From: Aedoeadaptatus coli
GTDB lineage: Bacteria > Bacillota > Clostridia > Tissierellales > Peptoniphilaceae
DNA length: 64,000 nucleotides
Assembly: GCF_900343085.1 (NCBI RefSeq)
Contig: NZ_OPYI01000007.1
Location: forward strand, 50,109 to 114,108
Direction of reading: 5' to 3'
This document shows positions 33,961 to 47,641 of this stretch, piece by piece; the stretch's first letter is position 1, and every line of letters starts with the position of its first letter. A program made the position numbers and the translations under genes. The notes under the pieces were generated by a model that saw only the letters and a list, made by a program, of their open reading frames with translations, did no database searches and was not told the origin of the DNA.

Positions 33961-35388
33961 CTATTGATTAAGAAGCTTCACGAGCATTTCGTTGGCCATT
34001 TGAGGATTGGCCTTGCCGCGGCTTTTCTTCATCACTTGACCGACGAGGAAGCCCACGACGCGGTCTTTGCCCGCCTTGTATTGTTCCACTGACTCGGGAT
34101 TTTCCGCCAATACTTCCTTCACCATGGCTTCGATTTCAGACGCGTCGCCGATTTGTACGAGGCCCTCTTCCTCGATGATTGCCTTGGGCTTCTTGCCTTC
34201 CTCGCACATTTTGCGGAAGACTTTCTTCCCGGCATTGTTGTTGATCTTGCCGGATTTAATTTGTTCGAGAAGGTAGGCGAAATCTTTTCCTTCGAAGGGA
34301 ACATTCATTTCCCCCTCGTCGGAGACTTCCACGCGGCGCAGAAATTCCGTCATAAACCAATTGGAAAGCATGTCGTAGTCCGTAAAGTGCTTCGCCACTT
34401 CTTCATAGAAGTCGGCGACTTTTTTCGAACCGCAAATAACTTTCGCGTCGTATTCTTTCAGACCGTAGGTGTCCATAAAGCGGGCAATCTTCACATCGGG
34501 AAGCTCCGCCATGCCCGCGCGCACCTTTTCGATCCATTCGTCGTCGATAAACAGCGGGCCCAGATCCCCTTCCGGCGCGAAGCGATAGTCGCTGGCCGTG
34601 TACTTCACACGCATAACCACGGTTTTGTTTTCCGCGTCGTCCCAGCGGCGGGTGGCGCGAAGTTCCGTCTCGCCCTTTTCCATGAGCTCGATTTGACGGG
34701 CCACTTCGTAGTCGATGGCCTTTTCAACGGCGCGGAAGGAGTTCAGATTCTTCACTTCGGAAATGGCGCTTCGCTCCCCGGTTTCCGTGTTCTTAATATT
34801 GACATTCACGTCGCAGCGCAGGGAGCCTTCTTCCATTTTCACGTCGCTGACTTCCAAATAGCGCAGGGTGTTTCTCAGTTTTTCCAAGAACAGACGCGCT
34901 TCCAAACCCGATGCCATGTCCGGATCGGAGACGATTTCTACCAAGGGCACGCCGCAACGGTTGTAGTCCATGAGGGTGGTGCCGTTTTCCGTGTGGAGGC
35001 TCTTACCCGTGTCTTCTTCCAATTGAATTTGATGGATGCCGATTTTCTTCGGTCCGTCATCGGTTTCGATTTCAATGTAACCGTCGTTGGCTACGGCCTC
35101 GTCCGTTTGGGTAATTTGATAGCCCTTGGTTAAGTCGGGATAGAAGTAATTCTTTCTGGAAAAAGTGGACTTGTGGTTGATGCGCATGTGAAATGCCGTA
35201 GCGATTTCAATGGCGCGCTCCACGGCGCCCTTGTTTAACACGGGGGTGGCCCCGGGAAGGCCCAAACATACCGGACAGGTGCAGGTGTTGGGCTCTCTGC
35301 CGTAGGCATTTTCACAGCCGCAGAAGGCTTTGGTCTTTGTGGATAATTCGACGTGGATTTCCAATCCCACAATTGTCTTGTAACCCAT
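33961..35388 (-). CDS. gatB: Aspartyl/glutamyl-tRNA amidotransferase subunit B
   Basis: 475 residues; kinase/amidation subunit of GatCAB, which converts Glu-tRNA(Gln) and Asp-tRNA(Asn). It starts MGYKTIVGLEIHVELSTKTKAFCGC, with further cysteines in NTCTCPVCLGLPG likely binding zinc, then SRKNYFYPDLTKGYQITQ and ends in the helical/YqeY tail. Start overlaps the gatA stop by one base (TAATG). Confidence 0.98.
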   Translation of the reverse strand: MGYKTIVGLEIHVELSTKTKAFCGCENAYGREPNTCTCPVCLGLPGATPVLNKGAVERAIEIATAFHMRINHKSTFSRKNYFYPDLTKGYQITQTDEAVANDGYIEIETDDGPKKIGIHQIQLEEDTGKSLHTENGTTLMDYNRCGVPLVEIVSDPDMASGLEARLFLEKLRNTLRYLEVSDVKMEEGSLRCDVNVNIKNTETGERSAISEVKNLNSFRAVEKAIDYEVARQIELMEKGETELRATRRWDDAENKTVVMRVKYTASDYRFAPEGDLGPLFIDDEWIEKVRAGMAELPDVKIARFMDTYGLKEYDAKVICGSKKVADFYEEVAKHFTDYDMLSNWFMTEFLRRVEVSDEGEMNVPFEGKDFAYLLEQIKSGKINNNAGKKVFRKMCEEGKKPKAIIEEEGLVQIGDASEIEAMVKEVLAENPESVEQYKAGKDRVVGFLVGQVMKKSRGKANPQMANEMLVKLLNQ

Positions 35389-36818
35389 TAGATATTTCCC
35401 TCCAATTCTTTCGCCGTGGCAATGGCTTGATTGTCGTGGCTCTTCTTCGGAATAATTTGAATCCCTACGGGAAGACCGTCTTTCGTCGATGCGGGCACGC
35501 TGATGCCGCCGGTACCGATGAGATTGACGGGGACGGTAAATAAATCCAGCATGTAGATCTGTACCGGCGTCATGTTTTTGTCGATAGGCAGTGCCACCGT
35601 CGGCGAGGTGGGACAGAGGATCACGTCGTGGGTTTCGAATACTTCGTTGAATTCACTCATCATGCAGTGACGCATTTCCAGAGATTGCTCGAAGTATTCC
35701 TTGGAGTGATCCATGCTCATAATGTAGGAGCCGATCATAATCCGGCGCTTCACTTCATCGCCGAAGCCTTCGCTGCGGGTTTTGATGTATAGCTCGTCGA
35801 TATTGTCGTAATCATCGGCGATAAAGCCGTATAAAATGCCGTCGAAGCGGCTCATGTTCGGCGCGATTTCGCCGTTGACCAAAATATGGTACACGGCGAT
35901 GGCCAGATCCAAGCTCTCGATGTGGACGTATTCCACTTCAGCGCCCTGATCCCGCATAAAGTCCACGGTGCGTTGGAAGGCGTCTCTCACGGGCTCTTCC
36001 ACTTCGAAGGTCTTGAAGGTGTCGGGAATGGCGACCTTTAATTGGCTTAAAGGTTTCGCCGCTTTTACGGCTTCGGCGTTCAGGGAATCGTTGCCGATGC
36101 AAGTGGCGTCGCGCAGGTCGGAGCCTTCCAGAATTTCCAGGACGTATTCTACATCGTCGACGGTGTGGGCCAAGACGCCCACTTGATCGAAGGTGTTGGC
36201 CATGGAAGACACGCCGTAGCGGGAAATGCTTCCGTGGGAGGGCTTCATGCCCACGACGCCGCAGAAGGACGCCGGTTGACGCACGGATCCGCCGGTGTCG
36301 GTTCCCAAGCTGATGGAGCAGAAGTTTGCCGCCACAGCCGCCGCGCTTCCGCCGGAGGAGCCGCCGGAGACGCGGGTTCTGTCCACGGGATTTTTCGTGG
36401 TGCCGAAATAGGATGTCTTCGTGGAGGAGCCCATGGCAAATTCATCTAAATTGACCTTGCCGATAATAATGGCATCCGCCGCCTTTAACTTCGTGGTAAC
36501 CACGGCGTCGTAGGGGGAGATGAAATCGGCGAGCATTTTCGATGCACAGGTCATGCGCACGTCTTTCACGGCGATATTGTCTTTTATGGTGACGACCATG
36601 CCGGCCATTTTGCCGAGCTCTTCGCCTCTTTCTCGCTTTTCGTCCAATTCTTTCGCCTTTTCAAGGGCGATTTCGTCGGTGAGGGTAATAAAGACATTTA
36701 AATCCTCTTCGTCCCGCTTGATATTTTCTAAATAGGCTTCGACCAATTCCGTGCAAGTAATTTTTCCGTCGAGGAAAAGTTGTCTGGTTTCCAAGCCGCT
36801 TAATTGGGTCAGATTCAT
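35388..36818 (-). CDS. gatA: Aspartyl/glutamyl-tRNA amidotransferase subunit A
   Basis: 476 residues; amidase subunit releasing ammonia from glutamine. The Ser-cisSer-Lys triad is seen: Lys in VTIKDNIAV, Ser in GGSSGGSAAAVAA, Ser in GTDTGGSVRQPASFCG. Nine bases after gatC, one-base overlap with gatB. Confidence 0.98.
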   Translation of the reverse strand: MNLTQLSGLETRQLFLDGKITCTELVEAYLENIKRDEEDLNVFITLTDEIALEKAKELDEKRERGEELGKMAGMVVTIKDNIAVKDVRMTCASKMLADFISPYDAVVTTKLKAADAIIIGKVNLDEFAMGSSTKTSYFGTTKNPVDRTRVSGGSSGGSAAAVAANFCSISLGTDTGGSVRQPASFCGVVGMKPSHGSISRYGVSSMANTFDQVGVLAHTVDDVEYVLEILEGSDLRDATCIGNDSLNAEAVKAAKPLSQLKVAIPDTFKTFEVEEPVRDAFQRTVDFMRDQGAEVEYVHIESLDLAIAVYHILVNGEIAPNMSRFDGILYGFIADDYDNIDELYIKTRSEGFGDEVKRRIMIGSYIMSMDHSKEYFEQSLEMRHCMMSEFNEVFETHDVILCPTSPTVALPIDKNMTPVQIYMLDLFTVPVNLIGTGGISVPASTKDGLPVGIQIIPKKSHDNQAIATAKELEGNI

Positions 36819-36827
36819 GAGGCCTCC

Positions 36828-41190
<4,363 letters not shown>

Positions 41191-41210
<20 letters not shown>

Positions 41211-41913
41211 GACTATCCTCTTTCTCACTTTGAACTAAATCTCGGATCACTTTCGACGCCGCAATCAGCCCCGCCGCGGAAGGCACAAAGGAAATACTGG
41301 CCGGCGAACGTTCTTCAATGCCCTCGACCTTTTTAGGCTCTTCCGTGGAATAGACCACGGGAATGTCGCCGAGGCCCCGCTTCTTCACTTCTCGGCGCAT
41401 GACCCGCGCCAGGGGGCAGACTTTCGTTTCTGAAAGCATGGCGAGCTCGAGGGCCTCCGGATGCAGTTTATTCCCCGCGCCCATGGCCGATAGGACGGGC
41501 ACGCCACAGGCCTTGGCCTTTTCGATAATTAAAAGCTTCGCCGTCACCTGATCCACGGCATCCACCACGTAGTCGTAATCGCTGAAGTCGATTTCCTCGG
41601 CGGTGGCTTCGTTAAACATCATGGGATAGGTGCGCACCTCCGTTTCCGGCACGATGGATGCGATGCGCGCCTTCATCACATCCACTTTCAGCTCGCCTAC
41701 GGTTTCTGTCGTGGCGATGATCTGGCGATTGATATTCGTCACGTCCACCTTATCGTAATCCACGATGTCCAATCGGCCGACGCCGGCCCGCGCCAAGGCT
41801 TCGATGCAAAAGCCGCCGACGCCGCCGACGCCGAAAACGGCGACACAACTTTTCTGCAGATGATCCACGGCATCCGAGCCGATCAACCAACGCGTTCGCA
41901 AAAACGGATCCAT
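41191..41913 (-). CDS. tcdA: tRNA threonylcarbamoyladenosine dehydratase (TcdA/CsdL, ThiF fold)
   Basis: 240 residues; ThiF/E1-like enzyme forming cyclic t6A at tRNA position 37. Nucleotide-binding VFGVGGVGGFCIEALARAGVG, DYDKVDVTNINRQI and VVDAVDQVTAK are clear, plus the Cys in KVCPLARVMRRE. ATG 41913 has GGGAGG five bases upstream. First gene of the pcrA-ligA-gatCAB run. Confidence 0.93.
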
Positions 41914-41937
41914 AACTACCTCCCATACTAACACCTC

Positions 41938-41946
41938 ATTATATCA
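41938..41946 (-). promoter_or_regulatory. Extended -10 promoter of the tcdA-pcrA-ligA operon
   Basis: Minus strand TGATATAAT, 25 bases before the tcdA ATG. It lies right behind the SLH-gene terminator. Confidence 0.7.
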
Positions 41947-41984
41947 AAAAAGACCCTATGGAGACAAACCATAGGGTCTTTTGT
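41945..41984 (-). terminator. Terminator of the SLH-protein gene
   Basis: AAAGACCCTATGG, loop of seven, CCATAGGGTCTTTTTT on the minus strand: a 12-bp perfect stem with T-run. Confidence 0.92.
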
Positions 41985-42000
41985 ATGAGTGGAAAGGTAC

Positions 42001-43995
42001 TTACTTTTTATCGCTGTATACGGGGAGGATAGTATTTCCACCCTTTACGCGAATATTAGTGATTGTTTTCCTTTCCACTTTATTTCCATTGTCATAAATA
42101 TCATAGACAACCTTTAACGACATCGTGCCTCTCATCTTGTCAAATTCGTCAATTTCTACAAGACCTTTGAATTTATTGTCCGCGAAGTCCGTTGCTCCGT
42201 CTTCCAAGGTAAACTCGTATTCGCCGTAAGTTTTTCCGGCAGAAGCGATGACGGGACCGCCATTCCAAGTGAAGCCCTCGTTGACTCGCTTCACCTCTTT
42301 AACATTGACGGTTTTGTCTTCTTTGATCAATTCTGCCTTAACTGTAACTGCGACGACATTTTCGCCCTTGACTTCTAGTTCCAAGTAAACTTTCTTACCC
42401 ATCAACTTTCCTGTTAACTGGTAAGCATCGATCGGAGAGGCTTTCTCATCATTCAATCCCTTGAAGTTGATTTCCTTAGCCAACAACTTGGTTTCTTTCT
42501 TACCATCCTGTTTTTGAATTTCGATGGTGCCGTTACCGAAGGTATTGTTGCTGACATTCACCAAATAACCCTCTAACTTACCTTCCGTAACGCCGGCTTC
42601 TTTAATTTGCAGATAATGTGTGGACAAGGTGAGGGGATAGCCTTTGTTTAATCCCTTGGTCACTTCAGATAATTTCGCAGCTGCATCGCCCTTCGCTGTA
42701 AAGGAGATTTCCTTTTTATTTGCAAGCTTTAATACCAAGGTAGAGGTTTCGCCGTAACCGTTGTAGGTATAGCTGACAAATTCGCCGTCCACCGTGCCAT
42801 TATTGGGGATAACTTCCAATTCCTTCACTACGCCGTCTTGGGCCTTGAAGGCGACCATATCTCTCGAGCTGAGGGATTTTAAGTCAAACTTCTTGCCGAA
42901 GCTGGTGATCGATGCGTCCTTATCCAATTTAAAGGTTTCGGTCTTTTCCGCCTTAAAGCTTTCGTCGATGGGCGCGTCTTTTTTCGTGGAGTAAGCGATT
43001 TTGATTTCATCGAATTTCGCGCTTTCCACCATCCCGACGCCGTTTAACTCGGTGCTGACCACTTCAACGGATACCGCTTGATAGGGAGCGATGCTGCCGC
43101 TTTGGGGAAAGGCTTTTACTTTTACCTTGCTGCCTGCATTTAGGTCTTCGGCCTTGGCGCTCTTGCCGTTAATGGTAATGACGGTGTCCTTCGAGAGAAC
43201 GAAAGCCTGCGTCTTTCCGTCTTTGTCTTTAATGGTCAGGGCGGGAACGTCGTTGTTTTTAACAATGGCCACGACTTCCCCTTCAAAGGATTTGACGGAT
43301 TTGTATTCGTAGCTCATGTCCGTAATCTTCGCCATTTGGTCTCTTTGCAGAGGCAGGTTCCCCTTAAATTCAGCGCCGGTACCGAATGCATTGAAGATGC
43401 CCGCATCGATCATGGATGCCAAGAGGCCCTTTACATCCACGTCGCCGATGAGCTCTTTCGACGTTTTGCCGATGGAGTCGATGTCGGTGACTTTAATATT
43501 GGACGTGTCTTTCTTCGGTTCAATGCGCAGGGCTTTGGCGTAGTAAACCAAGGCCAGTTCACGACTGGGGAATTGATCGGCGTTTCGTACATTGTTAATG
43601 TAATTCAGTTTGTATGCCGCTTTTAAATTGCCTTCGGTGATGACATTGTTTTGAAGGGCGATGCAAACCGCGGGCTTTGCCCAATTCGGTACTTTGTAAG
43701 CATCGGCGATGTAGCCGTACGTTGCGATGGCCGAGGTCATTTCAGTACTCGTTGGATTTTGAACGCCTTTAAGGAGTTCCAGAATTTCCAAATAGCTGAC
43801 ATTACGCAACGGCTTAAAGGTGCCGTCGTCGTAGCCTTTAATGATTCTCAAATCACTTAATTTCGAAATATAGCTGTATGCCCAGTGACCTACGCCGACG
43901 TCTTTAAAGTTTGCAGCTTGTGCCGCAAAAGGCGTCGTCAATAATGCGCCTGCCAAGGCCAGAGTGGCCACTGCTTTTGCTTTGTTTTTCTTCAT
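42001..43995 (-). CDS. S-layer homology domain protein
   Basis: 664 residues. Signal peptide 1-27 (Lys-rich start, Ala/Leu core, cleavage after AQA). One clear SLH repeat follows (ANFKDVGVGHWAYSYISKL, IIKGYDDGTFKPLRNVSYLE, about 28-75); two further SLH units at about 90-150 and 170-235 are more degenerate. The remaining 430 residues are beta-rich and repetitive with many KDG/NG turns, like a surface stalk. It should bind cell-wall polymers and cover the cell. It is monocistronic with its own promoter and terminator. Ligand or partner unknown. Confidence 0.9.
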   Translation of the reverse strand: MKKNKAKAVATLALAGALLTTPFAAQAANFKDVGVGHWAYSYISKLSDLRIIKGYDDGTFKPLRNVSYLEILELLKGVQNPTSTEMTSAIATYGYIADAYKVPNWAKPAVCIALQNNVITEGNLKAAYKLNYINNVRNADQFPSRELALVYYAKALRIEPKKDTSNIKVTDIDSIGKTSKELIGDVDVKGLLASMIDAGIFNAFGTGAEFKGNLPLQRDQMAKITDMSYEYKSVKSFEGEVVAIVKNNDVPALTIKDKDGKTQAFVLSKDTVITINGKSAKAEDLNAGSKVKVKAFPQSGSIAPYQAVSVEVVSTELNGVGMVESAKFDEIKIAYSTKKDAPIDESFKAEKTETFKLDKDASITSFGKKFDLKSLSSRDMVAFKAQDGVVKELEVIPNNGTVDGEFVSYTYNGYGETSTLVLKLANKKEISFTAKGDAAAKLSEVTKGLNKGYPLTLSTHYLQIKEAGVTEGKLEGYLVNVSNNTFGNGTIEIQKQDGKKETKLLAKEINFKGLNDEKASPIDAYQLTGKLMGKKVYLELEVKGENVVAVTVKAELIKEDKTVNVKEVKRVNEGFTWNGGPVIASAGKTYGEYEFTLEDGATDFADNKFKGLVEIDEFDKMRGTMSLKVVYDIYDNGNKVERKTITNIRVKGGNTILPVYSDKK

Positions 43996-44037
43996 AGTTT
44001 CCTCCTAGAATTCTTATAAAAAATCCTACCTGTCCCT

Positions 44038-44046
44038 ATTATAACA
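44038..44046 (-). promoter_or_regulatory. Extended -10 promoter of the SLH-protein gene
   Basis: Minus strand TGTTATAAT, about 45 bases before the ATG; a strong AGGAGG site follows in the leader. -35 not clear. Confidence 0.7.
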
Positions 44047-44107
44047 TGGCAATTGCGCCTCGCTGTTACGTTTTTATTTCATCTCGGCGGGCGTTTACCC
44101 TCTCCTT

Positions 44108-44116
44108 TGTTATAAT
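44108..44116 (+). promoter_or_regulatory. Extended -10 promoter of the sirC-hemC-cobA/hemD operon
   Basis: Plus strand TGTTATAAT, 34 bases before the sirC ATG. It is divergent from the SLH promoter 65 bases away. No riboswitch (for example cobalamin type) fits in this short leader. Confidence 0.7.
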
Positions 44117-44150
44117 AGAGAGAGTATGCATTGATCAATTAGGAGGGCTT

Positions 44151-44768
44151 ATGCGATATTTTCCTCTCATGGTAGACACGCAAGATAAAAAAGTGCTCGT
44201 CGTCGGCGGCGGGAAGGCGGCGGCCATAAAGATTCAGGGGCTCATCGACTCCTCTTTTTTCTTTTACTGTTTATCTCCCGCCTTTTGCGACGATCTTATC
44301 GCCTTGGCGGAGGAACATCCGGAGCGGATTTTTCTGAAGGAGAAAAGGGTCGACGGTGATTTTCGCTTTTTCGCCTACGACTATTTCATCGTCGCCACAG
44401 ATGACGAGGCCTTAAACAACGTCCTTCTTCGCCGGGCCAAGGCGGCTTCGGTGCCGGTTCTTTCCGCCTCGGATCCCGCATCGTCGGATTTTCACATGGC
44501 CTCGGTGGTCCGCCGCGGCCCCCTCGCGGTGAGCATTTCCACTGCCAATCCCACGGTGAGCAAGCACGTGAAGGCGGATATGGAGGAATTTCTTTCGCGC
44601 TACGACGAAGAAAAGCTTTTTGAAATGAACCGCATACGAAGGCTCTTGGTGGAGCGAAAGAGCGCGCACATTTCGGAAATTATGGAAGAATTATGGAACG
44701 ATGAAAAAATCAGTAAAAATTACGGGGAGTTATTCGATGAAACTGAAAGTGGGAACGAGAGGCAGTAA
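44151..44768 (+). CDS. sirC: Precorrin-2 dehydrogenase (siroheme/corrinoid branch)
   Basis: 205 residues, NAD-dependent oxidation of precorrin-2 to sirohydrochlorin. Rossmann motif VLVVGGGKAAAIKIQGLIDS at the N-terminus; later ASVVRRGPLAVSISTANPTVSKHVK, as in the CysG N-terminal domain. It has no large chelatase part. ATG 44151 is preceded by AGGAGG. Overlaps hemC by 32 bases. Confidence 0.88.
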   Translation: MRYFPLMVDTQDKKVLVVGGGKAAAIKIQGLIDSSFFFYCLSPAFCDDLIALAEEHPERIFLKEKRVDGDFRFFAYDYFIVATDDEALNNVLLRRAKAASVPVLSASDPASSDFHMASVVRRGPLAVSISTANPTVSKHVKADMEEFLSRYDEEKLFEMNRIRRLLVERKSAHISEIMEELWNDEKISKNYGELFDETESGNERQ

Positions 44769-45618
44769 TCTGGCGAAGATTCAGGCCATGGCGGTGGTGA
44801 ATATCCTTAAGGAGGCGGGTATCGACGCGGAGCTCGAGATCATTTCTACAAAAGGCGACCGCGTCCAAGACCTTCCCATCCACAAGGTGGGAAAAAACGG
44901 CGTCTTCGTCGGCGAGTTGGAAGGCGCCCTTCGGGAGGGGGCGGTGGATATTGCCGTGCACTCATTAAAAGACATGCCATCAAAAATCGCCCCGAGATTT
45001 ACCTTGGCCCCGCCGCCTGCTGCCCCGGCGGACGTGGATGTGTTCGTGGGAAATGGCGACAATTTCAGGGAAGAGGACTTGGCCACCATGGTGGTCGCTA
45101 CGGGAAGCAATCGGCGCATCGCCCAACTGAAGCACTTTTATCCCAGCGTAAAGATCGTGCCCATTCGCGGCAATGTAGAGACTCGCATCAATAAAGTGGA
45201 AAGCGGCTTGGCAGACGGCACCCTTCTCGCCTACGCCGGCCTTTTACGGGCGGGGCTTGCCCACAAAGCGACGGCGGTCTTGGATCCCACGCGCTTTATC
45301 CCATCTCCCTCTCAGGGCCTTTTGGGCATCGAGCTCGCCAAAGATCGACGGGATCTATTAGATGTATTTACCCAAGCCTCCGATCCCCGCGCCGCTTTTC
45401 GCATGAAGGTGGAGCGCGCCTTTCAACGGGCCTTGAGTGCCTCCTGCGCCTCGCCAATCGGCATTCACGTCGAGGAGAAGGACGGCGGCATCCTTCTTCA
45501 CGGCTGCTTCGCAGAAACCGCCGAGGATCCATTGATCTATGCCACGGTGGCCACGACGGCGGAAAATGCCATGGACGATGTCTTTGAATTGGTGAGGAAG
45601 GTGAAGGGCCATGAGTAA
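44737..45618 (+). CDS. hemC: Porphobilinogen deaminase (hydroxymethylbilane synthase)
   Basis: 293 residues; builds hydroxymethylbilane from four porphobilinogens. GTRGSNLAKIQA, STKGDR, KNGVFVGELEGALREG, AVHSLKDMPS (catalytic Asp region is KD), VPIRGNVETRINKVE, FIPSPSQGLLGIE and ALSASCASPIGIH with the dipyrromethane-binding Cys. The usual PAVGQGALAIE is varied. ATG 44737 has GGGGAG at seven bases, so a longer frame from 44701 is rejected. Confidence 0.94.
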   Translation: MKLKVGTRGSNLAKIQAMAVVNILKEAGIDAELEIISTKGDRVQDLPIHKVGKNGVFVGELEGALREGAVDIAVHSLKDMPSKIAPRFTLAPPPAAPADVDVFVGNGDNFREEDLATMVVATGSNRRIAQLKHFYPSVKIVPIRGNVETRINKVESGLADGTLLAYAGLLRAGLAHKATAVLDPTRFIPSPSQGLLGIELAKDRRDLLDVFTQASDPRAAFRMKVERAFQRALSASCASPIGIHVEEKDGGILLHGCFAETAEDPLIYATVATTAENAMDDVFELVRKVKGHE

Positions 45619-47086
45619 GTATCCCGTGATTCTTGCCGGGGCGGGCATCGGCGGCCGCGACAACATCACCCTCGCCCTTTATAAAGCCCTCGCTCGCGCC
45701 GATGTTATCGTCTACGACCGCCTCATGGATCCGACGATTTTGGATTTCGCCCCCCACGCGGAAAAGATCTATGTCGGAAAAGCCGCCGAGAAACACACTA
45801 TGGCCCAGGAAGATATTCAGGCGCTTCTCGAAAACTATTACCGCGCCGGCAAGCGGGCGATTCGCCTAAAGGGCGGCGATCCCTACGTCTTCGGCCGCGG
45901 CGGCGAGGAGGCTTTCTATCTTTCCGAGCGGTCCATTCCCTTTCGCGTGATTTCGGGGATCACCTCCGGCGTCGCAGTTCCCGCCATGGCTGGCATTCCC
46001 GTCACCCAGCGGAATGTGGCTACCTCCGTGTCCTTTATTACGGGCCACCGCGCCAAGGGCGAAAATGATTTTTCCCCTTACGCAGCCGTGCCCGGAACCC
46101 TGGTCTTTTACATGGGGCTGGGAAATTCTCAAAAAATCGCGAAGGATCTTTTGGCGGGAGAAAAAGATCCGAAGACGCCCTTCGCCGTGCTGAAGGCATC
46201 CGACGACGGCGAGATAACATCCTTTTACAGCAGCCTGGAAAAAGTCGCCGCCTCCGGCCTGCCCGAGCATATCACGAGCCCTGGCCTCATCGTCGTGGGC
46301 GACGTGGTGGATCTTCACGAGGATTTAATGCCGCTCAATCACTTGCCCCTGTCCGGGCGAAAAATTATTTTAACCGGGGAAGATCAGCACGCCATGGCCG
46401 ATGACCTGCGGGATGCGGGGGCACATGTATTCTTACGTCCCATGATCGAAACCGAAGCCGTGAATCAGGTGCAGTTTGAAAAAGATCTCGCGGATTTTTC
46501 CTACGACGCCCTGGTCTTTACGTCGAAAAACGCCGTGGATTTCTTCTTCGATGCCTTCCTTCAAAGCCGCGACATTCGAGATCTCGCAGGCACTTCCATT
46601 TACGTCGTCGGTGAAAAAACGGCCCGGGCCCTCGCCCGCTACGGCCTCCGTGCCGACGGCCATCCGGATATTTACGACGGTCGCCATTTATCGGAATTTT
46701 TAAAAAGCCGCGTGGATGCATCCCATCGCATCTACTACCCCCACGCCCAGGGGAGTGATCCCTATTTAGAAGATACGCTTCGAAAAATCGCCCGCACTAC
46801 GGACCGCGTCATCTACAGCAGCGTGGCGCCCGCAAACATCCGCCCCCTTCCCGAGGCCTACGATGCAGTCGCCTTTTTATCTCCTTCCGCCGTGAAGAAC
46901 TTCATCGCCGCCTACGGCCTCTCTTCCATGCCCGCGTGCGCCTTCGCCATCGGCGAGACGACGAAGAGAAGCCTTGTCAAAGCAGGCGTAAAAAAGGAAA
47001 ATATAGTGACGGGAGAAAAAGCGACGCAGGAATCTCTCTGCGACGCGGTGATCGAAAAGCTTTCGCGACGGGAAGCGGACCTCTGA
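45611..47086 (+). CDS. cobA-hemD: Uroporphyrinogen-III C-methyltransferase / uroporphyrinogen-III synthase fusion
   Basis: 491 residues. The first 240 are SUMT, making precorrin-2: YDRLMDPTILDFAP, RLKGGDPYVFGRGGEEA, ISGITSGVAVPAMAGIPVTQR, ITGHRA, FYMGLGNS. The remaining 245 are HemD: LSGRKIILTGE, DALVFTSKNAVDFFF, VVGEKTARALARYG, FLSPSAVKNF. In the first methyltransferase motif the usual GPGDxxLLT is written GIGGRDNITL. The start overlaps hemC by 8 bases. Together with sirC and hemC it gives the trunk to siroheme and cobalamin; hemA/hemL/hemB are not in the window. Confidence 0.93.
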   Translation: MSKYPVILAGAGIGGRDNITLALYKALARADVIVYDRLMDPTILDFAPHAEKIYVGKAAEKHTMAQEDIQALLENYYRAGKRAIRLKGGDPYVFGRGGEEAFYLSERSIPFRVISGITSGVAVPAMAGIPVTQRNVATSVSFITGHRAKGENDFSPYAAVPGTLVFYMGLGNSQKIAKDLLAGEKDPKTPFAVLKASDDGEITSFYSSLEKVAASGLPEHITSPGLIVVGDVVDLHEDLMPLNHLPLSGRKIILTGEDQHAMADDLRDAGAHVFLRPMIETEAVNQVQFEKDLADFSYDALVFTSKNAVDFFFDAFLQSRDIRDLAGTSIYVVGEKTARALARYGLRADGHPDIYDGRHLSEFLKSRVDASHRIYYPHAQGSDPYLEDTLRKIARTTDRVIYSSVAPANIRPLPEAYDAVAFLSPSAVKNFIAAYGLSSMPACAFAIGETTKRSLVKAGVKKENIVTGEKATQESLCDAVIEKLSRREADL

Positions 47087-47141
47087 AAATAAATCTGCGG
47101 GTTATTCACCATGCAGGTGTTTGAAATAAAGGGAGCACATT

Positions 47142-47486
47142 ATGATAAAAAACGACTTTCTCATGCAGCAAATCAAGGAGCTGATCCAATTTCTCTTGGG
47201 CCTGGCCTATCCCATGGGCTTCGGCGACGAGGAAAAAAACAAAACGCAGGCTTCGGCCATTTCACAAAAACTCTATGCCCTCGCCCTTGAAGGCAAGTAC
47301 GGCGAAGCGGAAGACGCCCTCTTCGATGCCTTCGACGAAGGCGAGGCGGATCTGGCTACGGGCATCCTCTTCTACGAATCCCTGCTTCGCGTCGACGAAA
47401 AAGAATTGCGAAAAGGCGATTTTTCCCTGAAAGAAATCGAAACCGGCCTTCGCGACTACGCGAAACTCTTTCACGTGGATCTGTAA
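47142..47486 (+). CDS. DUF6483-like small protein
   Basis: 114 residues, helical, no membrane segment. It starts MIKNDFLMQQIKELIQFLLGL and is acidic in the middle (ALFDAFDEGEADLATG). It resembles DUF6483 proteins by its start; role unknown. GGGAG precedes the ATG. It lies 55 bases after cobA-hemD and before a terminator, so it may belong to that operon. Confidence 0.65.
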   Translation: MIKNDFLMQQIKELIQFLLGLAYPMGFGDEEKNKTQASAISQKLYALALEGKYGEAEDALFDAFDEGEADLATGILFYESLLRVDEKELRKGDFSLKEIETGLRDYAKLFHVDL

Positions 47487-47534
47487 ATTAAATCTTTTAA
47501 AAATTTCATTCCGATAAATTTCATTCAATGAGTA

Positions 47535-47563
47535 AAGTTCGAGCACCCACTCGAGCTTTTTTT
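47535..47563 (+). terminator. Terminator after the DUF6483 gene
   Basis: AAGTTCGAG, loop CACCCA, CTCGAGCTT then T-run. One G-U pair. Confidence 0.8.
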
Positions 47564-47600
47564 ATTTGCCTTTTTATTCGAGGACCTGTTTCTTTGCACC

Positions 47601-47631
47601 AAAAAATCCGCCTTCGAGAGACGGATTTTTC
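47601..47631 (-). terminator. Terminator of the PEP synthase gene
   Basis: Minus strand AAAAATCCG ... CGGATTTTTT with about 12 bases of loop, just after the stop codon. Confidence 0.8.
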
Positions 47632-47641
47632 AGAAATGTTG

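Noticed and set aside
44041..44150. A cobalamin riboswitch before the sirC operon
   Set aside because: The leader after the promoter is only about 30 bases, too short, and no B12-box was found.
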